Of a stretch of DNA of 64,000 bases, positions 1 through 13,600 are shown in pieces; positions within the stretch are counted from its first letter, which is position 1; each line of letters starts with the position of its first letter. The DNA is from Zoroaster sp. YZ-2022 (lineage: Eukaryota; Echinodermata; Asteroidea; Forcipulatida; Zoroasteridae). The notes below the pieces were generated by a model. It ran no database searches and had not been told where the DNA came from. It was given only the letters and a program-made list of their open reading frames with translations. The DNA lies in assembly GCA_029582265.1 (NCBI GenBank), contig CM055831.1, positions 27,132,526-27,196,525 on the forward strand. Direction: 5' to 3'. Position numbers and translations under genes: made by a program.

Positions 1-436
1 CTGCAGATTAGTCCAAACCAACATTGAATTGGGGGGTGTTAGCATGGATTGTGATGTATTTACACTGAATACAAGTAAATGGTTCATTTCAAGTAGATAA
101 CCAAAACAATCCCCAAAATCTCATCCAAGTTGTTTTTCACATGGAAAAAATCTTATACCTGTACCGTATTTGCATGAAATATCACCCATTTGTATTACTT
201 TACTTTAGTGTAAATACTGATCCAAATATTTAGCTTTGCACAATGTTTTCTCTCTCTTTGTATACTCATTTTACATACAAATGAGAAAGTTAAAACAATG
301 TCTATTCCTGCCGTGTGAGGGCGCACTTCAATGAAATTGTGAAAAATCCACTGGTGCTGAAGTGACATTGGGCTCCTAATTACTGTGGTAAAGAAGGGTA
401 ATCTGCCATAACTGGCTGGTACAATGAAAGGGTTAA
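1..436. repeat. Dispersed repeat, inverted copy of 62031-62475
   Basis: This segment reads as the reverse complement of 62031-62475, with scattered substitutions and small indels. The shared landmarks are the CTGCAG at the outer end, a C/G homopolymer, the CCGTGTGAGGGCGC region near 310-325 and GAAAGGGTTA near 427-436. The match starts at the very first base of the window, so the repeat may extend further left. A second, partial copy in the same orientation as 62031-62475 follows at 62488-62745. I see no reading frame of note. It is a dispersed or locally duplicated repeat of unknown class. Confidence 0.85.
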
Positions 437-974
437 TAGAGCATGCTGTGGTAAGGAGGGCTATGCCTTACAGAAGTGGCTGGAACTGGAAAGTGTTAAT
501 AAACAGCTGATTTAGCTAATGTATTCATAGTGCATTGTTCTCTGTGATAATTATTATTAATGATATTTACATACTTCACTCATTGTTCAGACAAATATTG
601 TTTGTTAACCCCTCAAAACCAAAAAAATAAAAATAAATGTAGGAAATATAGTTATAGTGCATTCATGACTATCTTTTGAGTTGTAGGTTCTTAAAAGAAC
701 CGTTTATTTCAAACCAAGTTGTTCTTTAAGAACCCACACAACTTAGAAAGATATTAGTCACATGGTGCCACCGCAAACTTTATCGTGTCATTCCAATTAT
801 GCATAGCCTGAAGTGTTATTTATCACTAAATTACTGAGTTAGGTTGTTCTTGCAAAAGAGTGCCAAAAGGCTTGGTGACTTAGTCATAATTATGTCTAAA
901 TTGTAATACTTTTGTGTTTTTGTGCCAAGAAATAAACACTCAGATGAATAAAACGCAAATCACACCACAGTTTT
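437..974. other. Non-coding DNA containing one long hairpin
   Basis: No supportable gene is visible. The stretch is AT-rich with stops in all frames. Its one structured feature is the hairpin at 666-760, listed separately. Confidence 0.6.
666..760. repeat. Long imperfect hairpin of about 95 bp
   Basis: The arms at 666-700 and 721-760 are imperfect reverse complements separated by a 20-base loop. The left arm begins TGACTATCTTTTGAGTTGT; the reverse complement of the right arm begins TGACTAATATCTTTCTAAGT. The inner paired core is GGTTCTTAAAAGAAC against GTTCTTTAAGAACC. The length and loop would suit either a tiny foldback MITE or a microRNA-like precursor. Sequence alone does not decide between them. 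Confidence 0.6.
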
Positions 975-1232
975 GGTTTTTATTTGCTAAATTTTTATTG
1001 TTTTGACTTCTGTTTTACATTTCCATATTTAGACCTACTCTCACAAAACCATAAACAAGTCATATTTTGTTGAGATTAAGTTTCTGGGTACAGATGGAAA
1101 GAGGACAACGTTTAGCTTTTAAATTTGACACCAGAATTATTGTTATGTTAATTTCAGTATGGGTGGTTTCATTCAGCTAAAGGAAAACTTGAGCACTTTT
1201 TCTTGTTTTCATGGTTTATCAGAGGAATTGCA
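975..1232 (+). repeat. Direct repeat, copy 1 (partner 2651-2910)
   Basis: This segment matches 2651-2910 in the same orientation, with a few indels. Shared landmarks include CATAAACAAGTCATATTTTG, GATGGAAAGAGGACAACG and CATGGTTTATCAGAGGAAT. No conserved reading frame is seen in either copy. After the shared end, copy 1 runs into ordinary sequence while copy 2 runs into the scaffold gap at 2917. Confidence 0.85.
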
Positions 1233-2650
1233 GGATTTTACCAATTGGACCGATGTTTGTTCTTGCAAATAAAAAAAAATAACACGGTGAAAGATAAGAG
1301 ATTAATGTCACTAAATCCACCCAAAACTGCAAATACTAAATTCACTAAATTTTCACCCCCATTTTATTTCATCCGGTCATAGTACAAAAATCAGCGTGTG
1401 CGACTTTTTTTTGTTTTTGTTGAAACAGGTCACATTTATTAGTTACATTAATTAATACTTTCATATTTGCATTTGTTCGTTTGTTGAACTGATATACCTC
1501 GCAGCAGGTCCAAACAAAAAGGAAAAACTGTTAATTACCAGTACACCATAATTGACAATCTCTGATCCAGAAACCAAGTAATGAGTCATTTTTTAAATAT
1601 TTAATATCAAGGGCATTACCGTCATTTTTTGGTTACACTGGGCCCAACACCAATTTTCTAAACAAAGTCTATTTTAACAATATACCCAATCCAAAAGAAA
1701 GCCCTCCCCTTATACTTTTTTGTTCTAATTAACAACCTTTTGTGAACTTTTTTTTTTTGGGGGGGGGGGGCTTTGTTTTTTGGTTGGGTGTATATCAGTT
1801 TAGTATACACCATTTGCAAACATAAAAAAGAACTAGTGAATTATTATGATCTACCTTTCTGTACTGTAAGTGAGTAACAGTCTCCAGCGTCTTGGGAAAT
1901 AACGGCACATGCTGGGCTGTGGGCCTCAAGAAAATTGGAATTATGTATTGATTTTCAACGACACGGGTCCGGCAATCATTGGAAAACCCAACATTTTCAA
2001 ACACTGACCACAAGACTACCAGAACAGCATTTTATTTTGGAGGGGGGGGGGGAGGGGGGGATTTTCAAGAATCTATGAACACAAAACTTTAAAACAGGTC
2101 ACCGTCACAATATTTACTATAATATGAATCCCTAACCCATCCATGTTCGAAAATTACAGCAAAAGCAAATGGTGTATACTACCTTTAAACCGCAAATGAC
2201 AACGCATTTGGACATGTTGCACATACATAAACACTGTAAGTAGACAAATGAAAAGTGGTCATGAATACATTTTAAATAATTCATTCAAGATGCATTATTT
2301 GACTTAATCACAGACAATGTTTTGTTCATAGTATTTTAATATCAATTCAAAACAAACAAATTAAACTCAGTGACAAATATGATGGGGGCGGATGTGTGAA
2401 TCTATCATCAAATTATTTTTGGATTTGGGTTATAAATTATTTTAATAGTTTCTAGTACTGGTTTGATTTGTTAAAATTCCAATACGTGAAACATGGTCAG
2501 ATGAACTCAACCAGAGAACCCAAAATTTGAGTTAGTCACCACGGGACCCGGGGAGTTCATATGGAATGACCCATTTCTAACAACTTCAAACCATTTGAAA
2601 ATCTTTGGTTTGAAATCGTCTTTTTGGGATGCTTAATTATTATCCTTATT
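1233..2650. other. Non-coding DNA, no gene seen
   Basis: No long or recognisable reading frame occurs. There are poly-G runs near 1759-1770 and 2041-2060. The short open frames here have no recognisable motif and I take them as chance. Confidence 0.6.
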
Positions 2651-2910
2651 GGCTATTTTTATTGGCTAAATTTTTGCTTGTTTTGACTGTTTTACATTTC
2701 CATTTGTGACCTACTTCACAAAAAACCATAAACAAGTCATATTTTGTGTTGAAATTAAGTTTCTGGTACAGATGGAAAGAGGACAACGTTTAGCTTTAAA
2801 TTTGACACCAGAATTATTGTTATATTTTAATTTGTATGGGTGGTTTCATTCAGCTAAAGGAAAACTGAGCACTCTTTGTTCTGTTTTCATGGTTTATCAG
2901 AGGAATCCCG
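2651..2910 (+). repeat. Direct repeat, copy 2 (partner 975-1232)
   Basis: Second copy of the repeat at 975-1232. It lies directly before the scaffold gap, so its right boundary cannot be judged. The copy starts with the shared ATTGGCTAAATTTTT-type sequence and ends in the shared TTTATCAGAGGAAT. Confidence 0.85.
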
Positions 2911-2916
2911 GAACCG

Positions 2917-3416
2917 NNNNNNNNNNNNNNNNNNNNNNNNNNNNNNNNNNNNNNNNNNNNNNNNNNNNNNNNNNNNNNNNNNNNNNNNNNNNNNNNNNNN
3001 NNNNNNNNNNNNNNNNNNNNNNNNNNNNNNNNNNNNNNNNNNNNNNNNNNNNNNNNNNNNNNNNNNNNNNNNNNNNNNNNNNNNNNNNNNNNNNNNNNNN
3101 NNNNNNNNNNNNNNNNNNNNNNNNNNNNNNNNNNNNNNNNNNNNNNNNNNNNNNNNNNNNNNNNNNNNNNNNNNNNNNNNNNNNNNNNNNNNNNNNNNNN
3201 NNNNNNNNNNNNNNNNNNNNNNNNNNNNNNNNNNNNNNNNNNNNNNNNNNNNNNNNNNNNNNNNNNNNNNNNNNNNNNNNNNNNNNNNNNNNNNNNNNNN
3301 NNNNNNNNNNNNNNNNNNNNNNNNNNNNNNNNNNNNNNNNNNNNNNNNNNNNNNNNNNNNNNNNNNNNNNNNNNNNNNNNNNNNNNNNNNNNNNNNNNNN
3401 NNNNNNNNNNNNNNNN
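2917..3416. other. Scaffold gap of 500 N
   Basis: An unbroken run of exactly 500 N. The same length recurs at two other places in the window, so this is a placeholder of unknown true size. Open frames that cross it are artefacts. Confidence 1.
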
Positions 3417-6400
3417 GTAAAAACAATACAGCATTTTCCCCGTTACAAAAAATTTAATTAAAATCCCTTTTTAAAGGGAATAAAAATCTTTAAAGTTTGG
3501 TTTTCCCTCCCGGAAAAACACAAAATCTTTGAATTTGGATAACGTCTTAACCTTACTGTAACGGCCTCCATGGACACTAGCCCTGTAAAATACGTTCAAC
3601 TTGCATGCGGTTTCACAGCAAACAATACAATACAGCACTGCACACTGTTACGAAAGAAACATATTAAGATTGGGAATAACTTTTGAAGTTTTCAAGGATT
3701 TATAAATATCTAAATTGGCTTAGGTTCTCCTCTCAAAAACACAAAATCTTTGAATTTGGATAATGTCTTCATACCTTAAACGGCCTCCATGGACACTTAG
3801 CCCCCTGTAAAATACGGTCAACTTGCATGCGGTTTCACAGAAAACAATACAGCACTGTACACTGTTACGAAAGAAACATTTCTAAGGTTGGGAATAACTT
3901 TTCAAGTTTTCAAGGGAGGCCGATAATTTTATATCTAAATTAAAGCTTAGGTTCTCCTCTCGAAAACACAAAATCTTTGAATTTGGATAATGTCTTCATA
4001 CCTTAAACGGCCTCCATGGACACTTAGCCCCTGTAAAATACGGTCAACTTGCATGCGGTTTCACAGCAAACAATACAGCACTGTACACTGTTACGAAATA
4101 ATCATTTCTAAGGTTGGGAATAACTTTTCAAGTTTTCAAGGGAGGCCGATAAATTGATATCTAAATTAAAGCTTAGGTTCTCCTCTCGGAAAAACACAAA
4201 ATCTTTTGAATTTGGATAATGTCTTCATTCCTTAAACGGCCTGCAGGGACACTTAGCCCTCTGTAAAATACGGTCAACTTGCATGCGGTTTCACAGCAAA
4301 CAATACAGCACTGTACACTGTTACGAAAGAATCATTTCTAAGGTTGGGAATAACTTTTCAAGTTTTCAAGGGAGGCCGATAAATTTATATCTAAATTAAA
4401 GGTTAGGTTCTCCCCTCTCGGAAAAACACAAAATCTTTGAATTTGGATAATGTCTTCATACGTTAAACGGCCTCCATGGACACTTAGCCCCTGTAAAATA
4501 CGGTAAACTTGTATGCGGTTTCACAGCAAACAATACAGCACTGTTCACTGTTACGAAAGAAACATTTCTAAGGTTGGGAATACCTTTTCAAGTTTTCAAG
4601 GGAGGCCGATAAATTTATATCTAAATTAAAGCTTAGGTTCTCCGCTCTCGGAAAAACACAAAATCTTTGAATTTGGATAACGTCTTCATACCTTAAACGG
4701 CCTCCATGGACACTTAGCCCCCTGTAAAATACGTTCAACTTGCATGCGGTTTCACAGCAAACAATACAGCACTGCACACTGTTACGAAAGAAACATATCT
4801 AAGGTTGGGAATAACTTTTGAAGTTTTCAAGGAGGCCGATAAATTTATATCTAAGAATTAAAGCTTAGGTTCTCCCTCTCGGAAAAACACAAAATCTTTG
4901 AATTTGGATAATGTCTTCATACCTTAACCTGGCCTCCATGGACACTTAGCTCTGTAAATACGTTCAACTTGCATGCGGTTTCACAGCAAACAATACAGCA
5001 TTGCACACTGTTACGAAAGAAAACATATCTAAGATTGGGAATAATCTTTGAAGTTTTCAAGGAGGCCGATAAATTTATATCTAAATTAAGCTTAGGTTCT
5101 CCCTCTCGGAAAACACAAAATCTTTGAATTTGGATAATGTCTTCATACCTTAAACGGCCTCCATGGACACTTAGCCCCTGTAAAATACGGTAATCTTGCA
5201 TTCTGTTTCACAGAATACTATACAGCACTGTTCACTGTTACGAAAGAAACATTTCTAAGGTTGGGGAATAACTTTTCAAGTTTTCAAGGGAGGCGATAAA
5301 TTGATATCTAAATTAAAGCTTAGGTTCTCCCTCTCGGAAAAACACAAAATCTTTGAATTTGGATAATGTCTTCATACCTTAAACGGCCTCCATGGACACT
5401 TAGCCCCCTGTAAAATACGGTCAACTTGCATGCGGTTTCACAGCAAACAATACAGCACTGTACACTGTTACGAAAGAATCATTTCTAAGGTTGGGAATAA
5501 CTTTTCAAGTTTTCAAGGGAGGCCGATAAATTTATATCTAAATTAAAGGTTAGGTTCTCCCCTCTCGGAAAAACACAAAATCTTTGAATTTGGATAATGT
5601 CTTCATACCTTAAACGGCCTCCATGGACACTTAGCCCCCTGTAAAATACGGTCAACTTGGATGCGGTTTCACAGCAAACAATACAGCACTGTTCACTGTT
5701 ACGAAAGAAACATTTCTAAGGTTGGGAATAACTTTTCAAGTTTTCAAGGGAGGCCGATAAATTTATATCTAAATTAAAGCTTAGGTTCTCCCCTCTCGGA
5801 AAAACACAAAATCTTTGAATTTGGATAATGTCTTCATACCTTAAACGGCCTCCATGGACACTTAGCCCCCTGTAAAATACGTTCAACTTGCATGCGGTTT
5901 CACAGCAAACAATACAGCACTGTACACTGTTACGAAAGAAACATTTCTAATGTTGGGAATAACTTTTGAAGTTTTCAAGGGAGGCCGATAAATTTATATC
6001 TAAATTAAAGCTTAGGTTCTCCCCTCTCGGAAAAACACAAAATCTTTGAATTTGGATAACGTCTTCATACCTTAAACGGCTTCCATGGACACTTAGCCCC
6101 TGTAAATACGTTCAACTTGCATGCGGTTTCACAGCAAACAATACAGCACTGAACACTGTTACGAAAGAAACATATCTAAAGTTGGGAATAACTTTGAAGT
6201 TTTCAAGGGAGGCCGATAAATTTATATCTAAATTAAAAGCTTAGGTTCTCCCTCTCGGAAAAACACAAAATCTTTGAATTTGGATAATGTCTTCATACCT
6301 TAAACGGCCTCCATGGACACTTAGGCCCCTGTAAAATACGTTCAACTTGCATGCGGTTTCACAGCAAACAATACAGCACTGTTCACTGTTACGAAAGAAA

Positions 6401-6622
6401 CATTTCTAAGGTTGGGAATAACTTTTCAAGTTTTCAAGGGAGGGCGATAAATTTATATCTAAATTAAAGCTTAGGTTCTCCCCTCTCGGAAAAACACAAA
6501 ATCTTTGAATTTGGATAATGTCTTCATACCTTAAACGGCCTCCATGGACACTTAGCCCCCTGTAAAATACGGTCAACTTGCATGCGGTTTCACAGCAAAC
6601 AATACAGCACTGTACACTGTTA
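3417..6622 (+). repeat. 231-bp satellite array 1, left part
   Basis: Tandem monomers of about 231 bp run head to tail from the gap to the transposon at 6623. Each monomer carries, in order, CGGCCTCCATGGACACTTAG, AACTTGCATGCGGTTTCACA, AACAATACAGCACTG, GGTTGGGAATAACTTTT, GGAGGCCGATAAATTTATAT, AAAGCTTAGGTTCTC and AAATCTTTGAATTTGGATAA. The first few hundred bases (3417-3800) are visibly degraded, as is common at the edge of a satellite array. Most monomers contain one NcoI (CCATGG), one SphI (GCATGC) and one HindIII (AAGCTT) site. Open frames of about 69 codons recur on the minus strand but are satellite by-products. Confidence 0.97.
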
Positions 6623-7617
6623 AGGCCCTGTCACAAGAAACCGAATTGCAAGAACGTTCGTAAACCGTACTGATTTATGTGGAATCGGTATTGATAAGGA
6701 GTGATCGGTAAGTGGTCGTTTCTCTATCGTTACTGATAAGTTATTGACACTGGCTGTCTCGGGGTTATAAGGACAGCACGGAATTGCTGAAAACAAGTTT
6801 TAAACATGTTCAAAAATTGCCACCGAACTGGAGCACGTTAACGGGTCGTTACTTGCACGCTATCAGCTCGGTATTGATCTTTTTGCCGTTTATAAGCCGT
6901 TACTGATACGGCAAGGTTTGATATCAGCGTACCAGTACCGGATCACGAACGATTGGATAGCGTTCTGATACAGAGCGATACCGCACTTCACCTTACTTTC
7001 CCCGTTCGCTCCGTTCCTTACAACGTCGTAAACTTATAACTACCGTGTATCTACCGTCTATCACGCACTAATCACGACCGTTCTCCGAACAATCCGTGCA
7101 TGACACACATGTAGTATAAATATGACCAAATTGTGATGATAAGCTCAGTTCAGATCCAGACCCCACCAGAATTCCAAGATGAACTGTAAAGATTTTAATT
7201 TGAACGGAGACGCTTATTTATACACTCGCTAGCCACCCGTTTCCGACGGTTCCCGGTCGGTATGCGTTCGGTGTTGGTAAGGTTTTGGTAAGTTATGTGC
7301 GGTGCGCAACAGTTTATAGAACGGTATTGATTCGTGTGTTCGGTCTTACAACGGTCTTAGAACGGTAATGGTTAGGTTTAGCAACGATGATTTCGTCAAC
7401 AGTACTGTCTCGGCTCGGACAAAATTGCTAGATTCTGGATAAAATTGACCATTTTATGCTGTATACGGTACTGGTACGGAAACAGAACGGTACTGGGGCG
7501 GTATGAGAAAGTTTATGAATTGCATTTTATGTCCGTTCTCCACCGTACTAGAAAAATATTAATTTTTCAATAAGGTTTACGAACGTTCTTGCAATTCGGT
7601 TTCTTGTGACAGGGCCT
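6623..7617. mobile_element. 995-bp non-autonomous DNA transposon, PIF/Harbinger-like
   Basis: The element interrupts a satellite monomer exactly. Its ends at 6623-6666 and 7574-7617 are perfect 44-bp inverted repeats beginning AGGCCCTGTCACAAGAAACC. It is flanked by a TTA duplication at 6620-6622 and 7618-7620, and removing element plus one TTA restores the normal monomer sequence CTGTTACG. A TTA/TWA target duplication is typical of the PIF/Harbinger superfamily; I infer the class from that. The interior has many short CGGTA- or CGTTAC-like words and no transposase frame, so the element would depend on an enzyme encoded elsewhere. The equivalent monomer near 15218 is an empty site. Confidence 0.9.
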
Positions 7618-10600
7618 TTACGAAAGAATCATTTCTAAGGTTGGGAATAACTTTTGAAGTTTTCAAGGGAGGCCGATAAATTTATATCTAAATTAAAGCT
7701 TAGGTTCTCCCCTCTCGGAAAAACACAAAATCTTTGAATTTGGATAATGTCTTCATACCTTAAACGGCCTCCATGGACACTAAGCCCCCTGTAAAATACG
7801 GTCAACTTGCATGCGGTTTCACAGCAAACAATACAGCACTGCACACTGTTACGAAAGAAACATTTCTAATGTTGGGAATAACTTTTCAAGTTTTCAAGGG
7901 AGGCCGATAAATTTATATCTAAATTAAAGCTTAGGTTCTCCTCTCGGAAAAACACAAAATCTTTGAATTTGGATAATGTCTTCATACCTTAAACGGCCTC
8001 CATGGACACTTAGCCCCTGTAAAATACGGTCAACTTGCATGCGGTTTCACAGCAAACAATACAGCACTGTACACTGTTACGAAAGAAACATTTCTAAGGT
8101 TGGGAATAACTTTTCAAGTTTTCAAGGAGGCCGATAAATATATATATCTAAATTAAAGCTTAGGTTCTCCCTCTCGGAAAAACACAATATCTTTGAATTT
8201 GGATAATGTCTTCTTACCTTAAACGCCCTCCATGGAAACTTTGCCCCTGTAAAATACGGTCAACTTGCATGCGGTTTCACAGCAAACAATACAGCACTGT
8301 ACACTGTTACGAAATAATCATTTCTAAGGTTGGGAATAACTTTTCAAGTTTTCAAGGAGGCCGATAAATTTATATCTAAATTAAAGCTTAGGTTCTCCCT
8401 CTCGGAAAACACAAAATCTTTGAATTTGGATAATGTCTTCATACGTTAAACGGCCTCCATGGACACTTAGCCCCTGGAAATAACGAAAATCTTGTAAGCG
8501 GTTTCTCAGAAAACTATACAGCACTGTTCACTGTTACGAAAGAAACATTATCTAAGGTTAGGGAATAACTTTTCAAGTTTTCAAGGGAGGCCGATAAATT
8601 TATATCTAAATTAAAGCTTAGGTTCTCCCCTCTCGGAAAAACACAAAATCTTTGAATTTGGATAATGTCTTCATACCTTAAACGGCCTCCATGGACACTT
8701 AGCCTCCTGTGTAAAATACGGTTCAACTTGCATGCGGTTTCACAGCAAACAATACAGCACTGTACACTGTTACGAAAGAAACATTTCTAAGGTTGGGAAT
8801 AACTTTTGAAGTTTTCAAGGAGGCCGATAAATTTATATCTAAATTAAAGCTTAGGTTCTCCCCTCTCGGAAAAACACAAAATCTTTGAATTTGGATAATG
8901 TCTTCATACCTTAAACGGCCTCCATGGACACTTAGCCCCCTGTAAAATACGTTCAACTTGCATGCGGTTTCACAGAAAACAATACAGCACTGTACACTGT
9001 TACGAAAGAAACATATCTAAGGTTGGGAATAACTTTTGAAGTTTTCAAGGAGGCCGATAAATTTATATCTAAATTAAAGCTTAGGTTCTCCCTCTCGGAA
9101 AAACACAAAATCTTTGAATTTGGATAATGTCTTCATACCTTAAACGGCCTCCATGGACACTTAGCCCCCTGTAAAATACGGTTCAACTTGCATGCGGTTT
9201 CACAGCAAACAATACAGCACTGTTCACTGTTACGAAAGAAACATTTCTAAGGTTGGGAATACCTTTTCAAGTTTTCAAGGGAGGCTGATAAATTTATATC
9301 TAAATTAAAGCTTAGGTTCTCCTCTCGGAAAACACAAAATCTTTGAATTTGGATAATGTCTTCATACCTTAAACGGCCTCCATGGACACTTAGCCCCTGT
9401 AAAATACGTTCAACTTGCATGCGGTTTCACAGCAAACAATAGCACTGCACACTGTTACGAAAGAAACATATCTAAGGTTGGGAATAACTTTTGAAGTTTT
9501 CAAGGGAGGCCGATAAATTTATATCTAAATTAAAGCTTAGGTTCTCCCCTCTCGGAAAAACACAAAATCTTTGAATTTGGATAATGTCTTCATACCTTAA
9601 ATGGCCTCCATGGACACTTAGCCCCTGTAAAATACGGTCAACTTGCATGCGGTTTCACAGCAAACAATACAGCACTGTACACTGTTACGAAAGAAACATT
9701 TCTAATGTTGGGAATAACTTTTCAAGTTTTCAAGGGAGGCCGATAAATTTATATCCAAATTAAAGCTTAGGTTCTCCTCTTTTAGGAAAAACACAAAATC
9801 TTTGAATTTGGATAACGTCTTCATACCTTAAACGGCCTCCATGGACACTTAGCCCCTGTAAATACGTTCAACTTGCATGCGGTTTCACAGCAAACAATAC
9901 AGCACTGCACACTGTTACGAAAGAAACATATCTAAGGTTGGGAATACTTTTGAAGTTTTCAAGGGAGGCCGATAAATTTATATCTAAATTAAAGCTTAGG
10001 TTCTCCCCTCTCGGAAAACACAAAATCTTTGAATTTGGATAATGTCTTCGTACCTTAAACGGCCTCCATGGACACTTAGCCCCATGTAAAATACGTTCAA
10101 CTTGCATGCGGTTTCACAGCAAACAATACAGCACTGTTCACTGTTACGAAAGAAACATTTCTAAGGTTGGGAATAACTTTTCAAGTTTTCAAGGGAGGGC
10201 GATAAATTTATATCTAAATTAAAGCTTAGGTTCTCCCTCTCGGAAAAACACAAAATCTTTGAATTTGGATAATGTCTTCATACCTTAAACGGCCTCCATG
10301 GACACTTAGCCCCTGTAAAATACGGTCAACTTGCATGCGGTTTCACAGCAAACAATACAGCACTGTACACTGTTACGAAAGAATCATTTCTAAGGTTGGG
10401 AATAACTTTTCAAGTTTTCAAGGGAGGCCGATAAATTTATATCTAAATTAAAGCTTAGGTTCTCCCCTCTCGGAAAAACACAAAATCTTTGAATTTGGAT
10501 AATGTCTTCATACCTTAAACGGCCTGCATGGACACTTAGCCCCCTGTAAAATACGGTCAACTTGCATGCGGTTTCACAGCAAACAATACAGCACTGTACA

Positions 10601-13600
10601 CTGTTACGAAAGAATCATTTCTAAGGTTGGGAATAACTTTTCAAGTTTTCAAGGGAGGCCGATAAATTTATATCTAAATTAAAGGTTAGGTTCTCCCCTC
10701 TCGGAAAAACACAAAATCTTTGAATTTGGATAATGTCTTCATACGTTAAACGGCCTCCATGGACACTTAGCCCCTGTAAAATACGGTAAACTTGTATGCG
10801 GTTTCACAGCAAACAATACAGCACTGTTCACTGTTACGAAAGAAACATTTCTAAGGTTGGGAATAACTTTTGAAGTTTTCAAGGTAGGCCGATAAATTTA
10901 TATCTAAATTAAAGCTTAGGTTCTCCCCTCTCGGAAAAACACAAAATCTTTGAATTTGGATAATGTCTTCATACCTTAAACGGCCTCCATGGACACTTAG
11001 CCCCCTGTAAAATACGTTCAACTTGCATGCGGTTTCACAGCAAACAATACAGCACTGCACACTGTTACGAAAGAAACATATCTAAGGTTGGGAATAACTT
11101 TTGAAGTTTTCAAGGGAGGCCGATAAATTTATATCTAAATTAAAGCTTAGGTTCTCCCCTCTCGGAAAAACACAAAATCTTTGAATTTGGATAATGTCTT
11201 CATACCTTAAACGGCCTCCATGGACACTTAGCCCCCTGTAAAATACGTTCAACTTGCATGCGGTTTCACAGCAAACAATACAGCACTGCACACTGTTACG
11301 AAAGAAACATATCTAAGGTTGGGAATAACTTTTGAAGTTTTCAAGGAGGCCGATAAATTTATATCTAAATTAAAGCTTAGGTTCTCCCTCTCGGAAAACA
11401 CAAAATCTTTGAATTTGGATAATGTCTTCATACCTTAAACGGCCTCCATGGACACTTAGCCCCCTGTAAAATACGTTCAACTTGCATGCGGTTTCACAGC
11501 AAACAATACAGCACTGTTCACTGTTACGAAAGAAACATTTCTAAGGTTGGGAATAACTTTTCAAGTTTTCAAGGGAGGGCGATAAATTTATATCTAAATT
11601 AAAGCTTAGGTTCTCCCCTCTCGGAAAAACACAAAATCTTTGAATTTGGATAATGTCTTCATACCTTAAACGGCCTCCATGGACACTTAGCCCCCTGTAA
11701 AATACGGTCAACTTGCATGCGGTTTCACAGCAAACAATACAGCACTGTACACTGTTACGAAAGAATCATTTCTAAGGTTGGGAATAACTTTTCAAGTTTT
11801 CAAGGGAGGCCGATAAATTTATATCTAAATTAAAGGTTAGGTTCTCCCCTCTCGGAAAAACACAAAATCTTTGAATTTGGATAATGTCTTCATACCTTAA
11901 ACGGCCTCCATGGACACTTAGCCCCCTGTAAAATACGGTCAACTTGCATGCGGTTTCACAGCAAACAATACAGCACTGTTCACTGTTACGAAAGAAACAT
12001 TTCTAAGGTTGGGAATAACTTTTCAAGTTTTCAAGGGAGGCCGATAAATTTATATCTAAATTAAAGCTTAGGTTCTCCGCTCTCGGAAAAACACAAAATC
12101 TTTGAATTTGGATAATGTCTTCATACCTTAAACGGCCTCCATGGACACTTACCCCCCTGTAAAATACGGTCAACTTGCATGCGGTTTCACAGCAAACAAT
12201 ACAGCACTGTACACTGTTACGAAAGAAACATTTCTAAGGTTGGGAATAACTTTTGAAGTTTTCAAGGGAGGCCGATAAATTTATATCTAAATTAAAGCTT
12301 AGGTTCTCCCCTCTCGGAAAAACACAAAATCTTTGAATTTGGATAATGTCTTCATACCTTAAACGGCCTCCATGGACACTTAGCCCCCTGTAAAATACGT
12401 TCAACTTGCATGCGGTTTCACAGCAAACAATACAGCACTGCACACTGTTACGAAAGAAACATATCTAAAGTTGGGAATAACTTTTGAAGTTTTCAAGGGA
12501 GGCCGATAAATTTATATCTAAATTAAAGCTTAGGTTCTCCCCTCTCGGAAAAACACAAAATCTTTGAATTTGGATAATGTCTTCATACCTTAAACGGCCT
12601 CCATGGACACTTAGCCCCCTGTAAAATACGTTCAACTTGCATGCGGTTTCACAGCAAACAATACAGCACTGTTCACTGTTACGAAAGAAACATTTCTAAG
12701 GTTGGGAATAACTTTTCAAGTTTTCAAGGGAGGGCGATAAATTTATATCTAAATTAAAGCTTAGGTTCTCCCCTCTCGGAAAAACACAAAATCTTTGAAT
12801 TTGGATAATGTCTTCATACCTTAAACGGCCTCCATGGACACTTAGCCCCCTGTAAAATACGGTCAACTTGCATGCGGTTTCACAGCAAACAATACAGCAC
12901 TATACAGTGTTACAAAAAAAAACATTTCTATGGTTGGGAATAACTTTTCAAGTTTTCAAGGGAGGCCGATAAATTTATATCTAAATTAAAGGTTAGGTTC
13001 TCCCCTCTCGGAAAAACACAAAATCTTTGAATTTGGATAATGTCTTCATACGTTAAACGGCCTCCATGGACACTTAGCCCCTGTAAAATACGGTAAACTT
13101 GTATGCGGTTTCACAGCAAACAATACAGCACTGTTCACTGTTACGAAAGAAACATTTCTAAGGTTGGGAATAACTTTTCAAGTTTTCAAGGGAGGCCGAT
13201 AAATTTATATCTAAATTAAAGCTTAGGTTCTCCCCTCTCGGAAAAACACAAAATCTTTGAATTTGGATAACGTCTTCATACCTTAAACGGCCTCCATGGA
13301 CACTTAGCCCCCTGTAAAATACGTTCAACTTGCATGCGGTTTCACAGCAAACAATACAGCACTGCACACTGTTACGAAAGAAACATATCTAAGGTTGGGA
13401 ATAACTTTTGAAGTTTTCAAGGGAGGCCGATAAATTTATATCTAAATTAAAGCTTAGGTTCTCCCCTCTCGGAAAAACACAAAATCTTTGAATTTGGATA
13501 ATGTCTTCATACCTTAAACGGCCTCCATGGACACTTAGCCCACTGTAAAATACGTTCAACTTGCATGCGGTTTCACAGCAAACAATACAGCACTGCACAC

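Noticed and set aside
2706..3461. Long open frames across the N gaps (also at 43816-44655 and 62650-63473)
   Set aside because: They exist only because N is read through. The real flanking sequence has stops and no recognisable domain.
10851..11060. Recurrent minus-strand open frame of 69 codons (starting MQCCIVCCETACKL) in many satellite monomers
   Set aside because: It is a by-product of a 231-bp repeat, a length divisible by three. Each monomer closes it with a stop, most monomers carry frameshifts, and variation does not favour silent sites on inspection. No promoter, signal or domain is seen.
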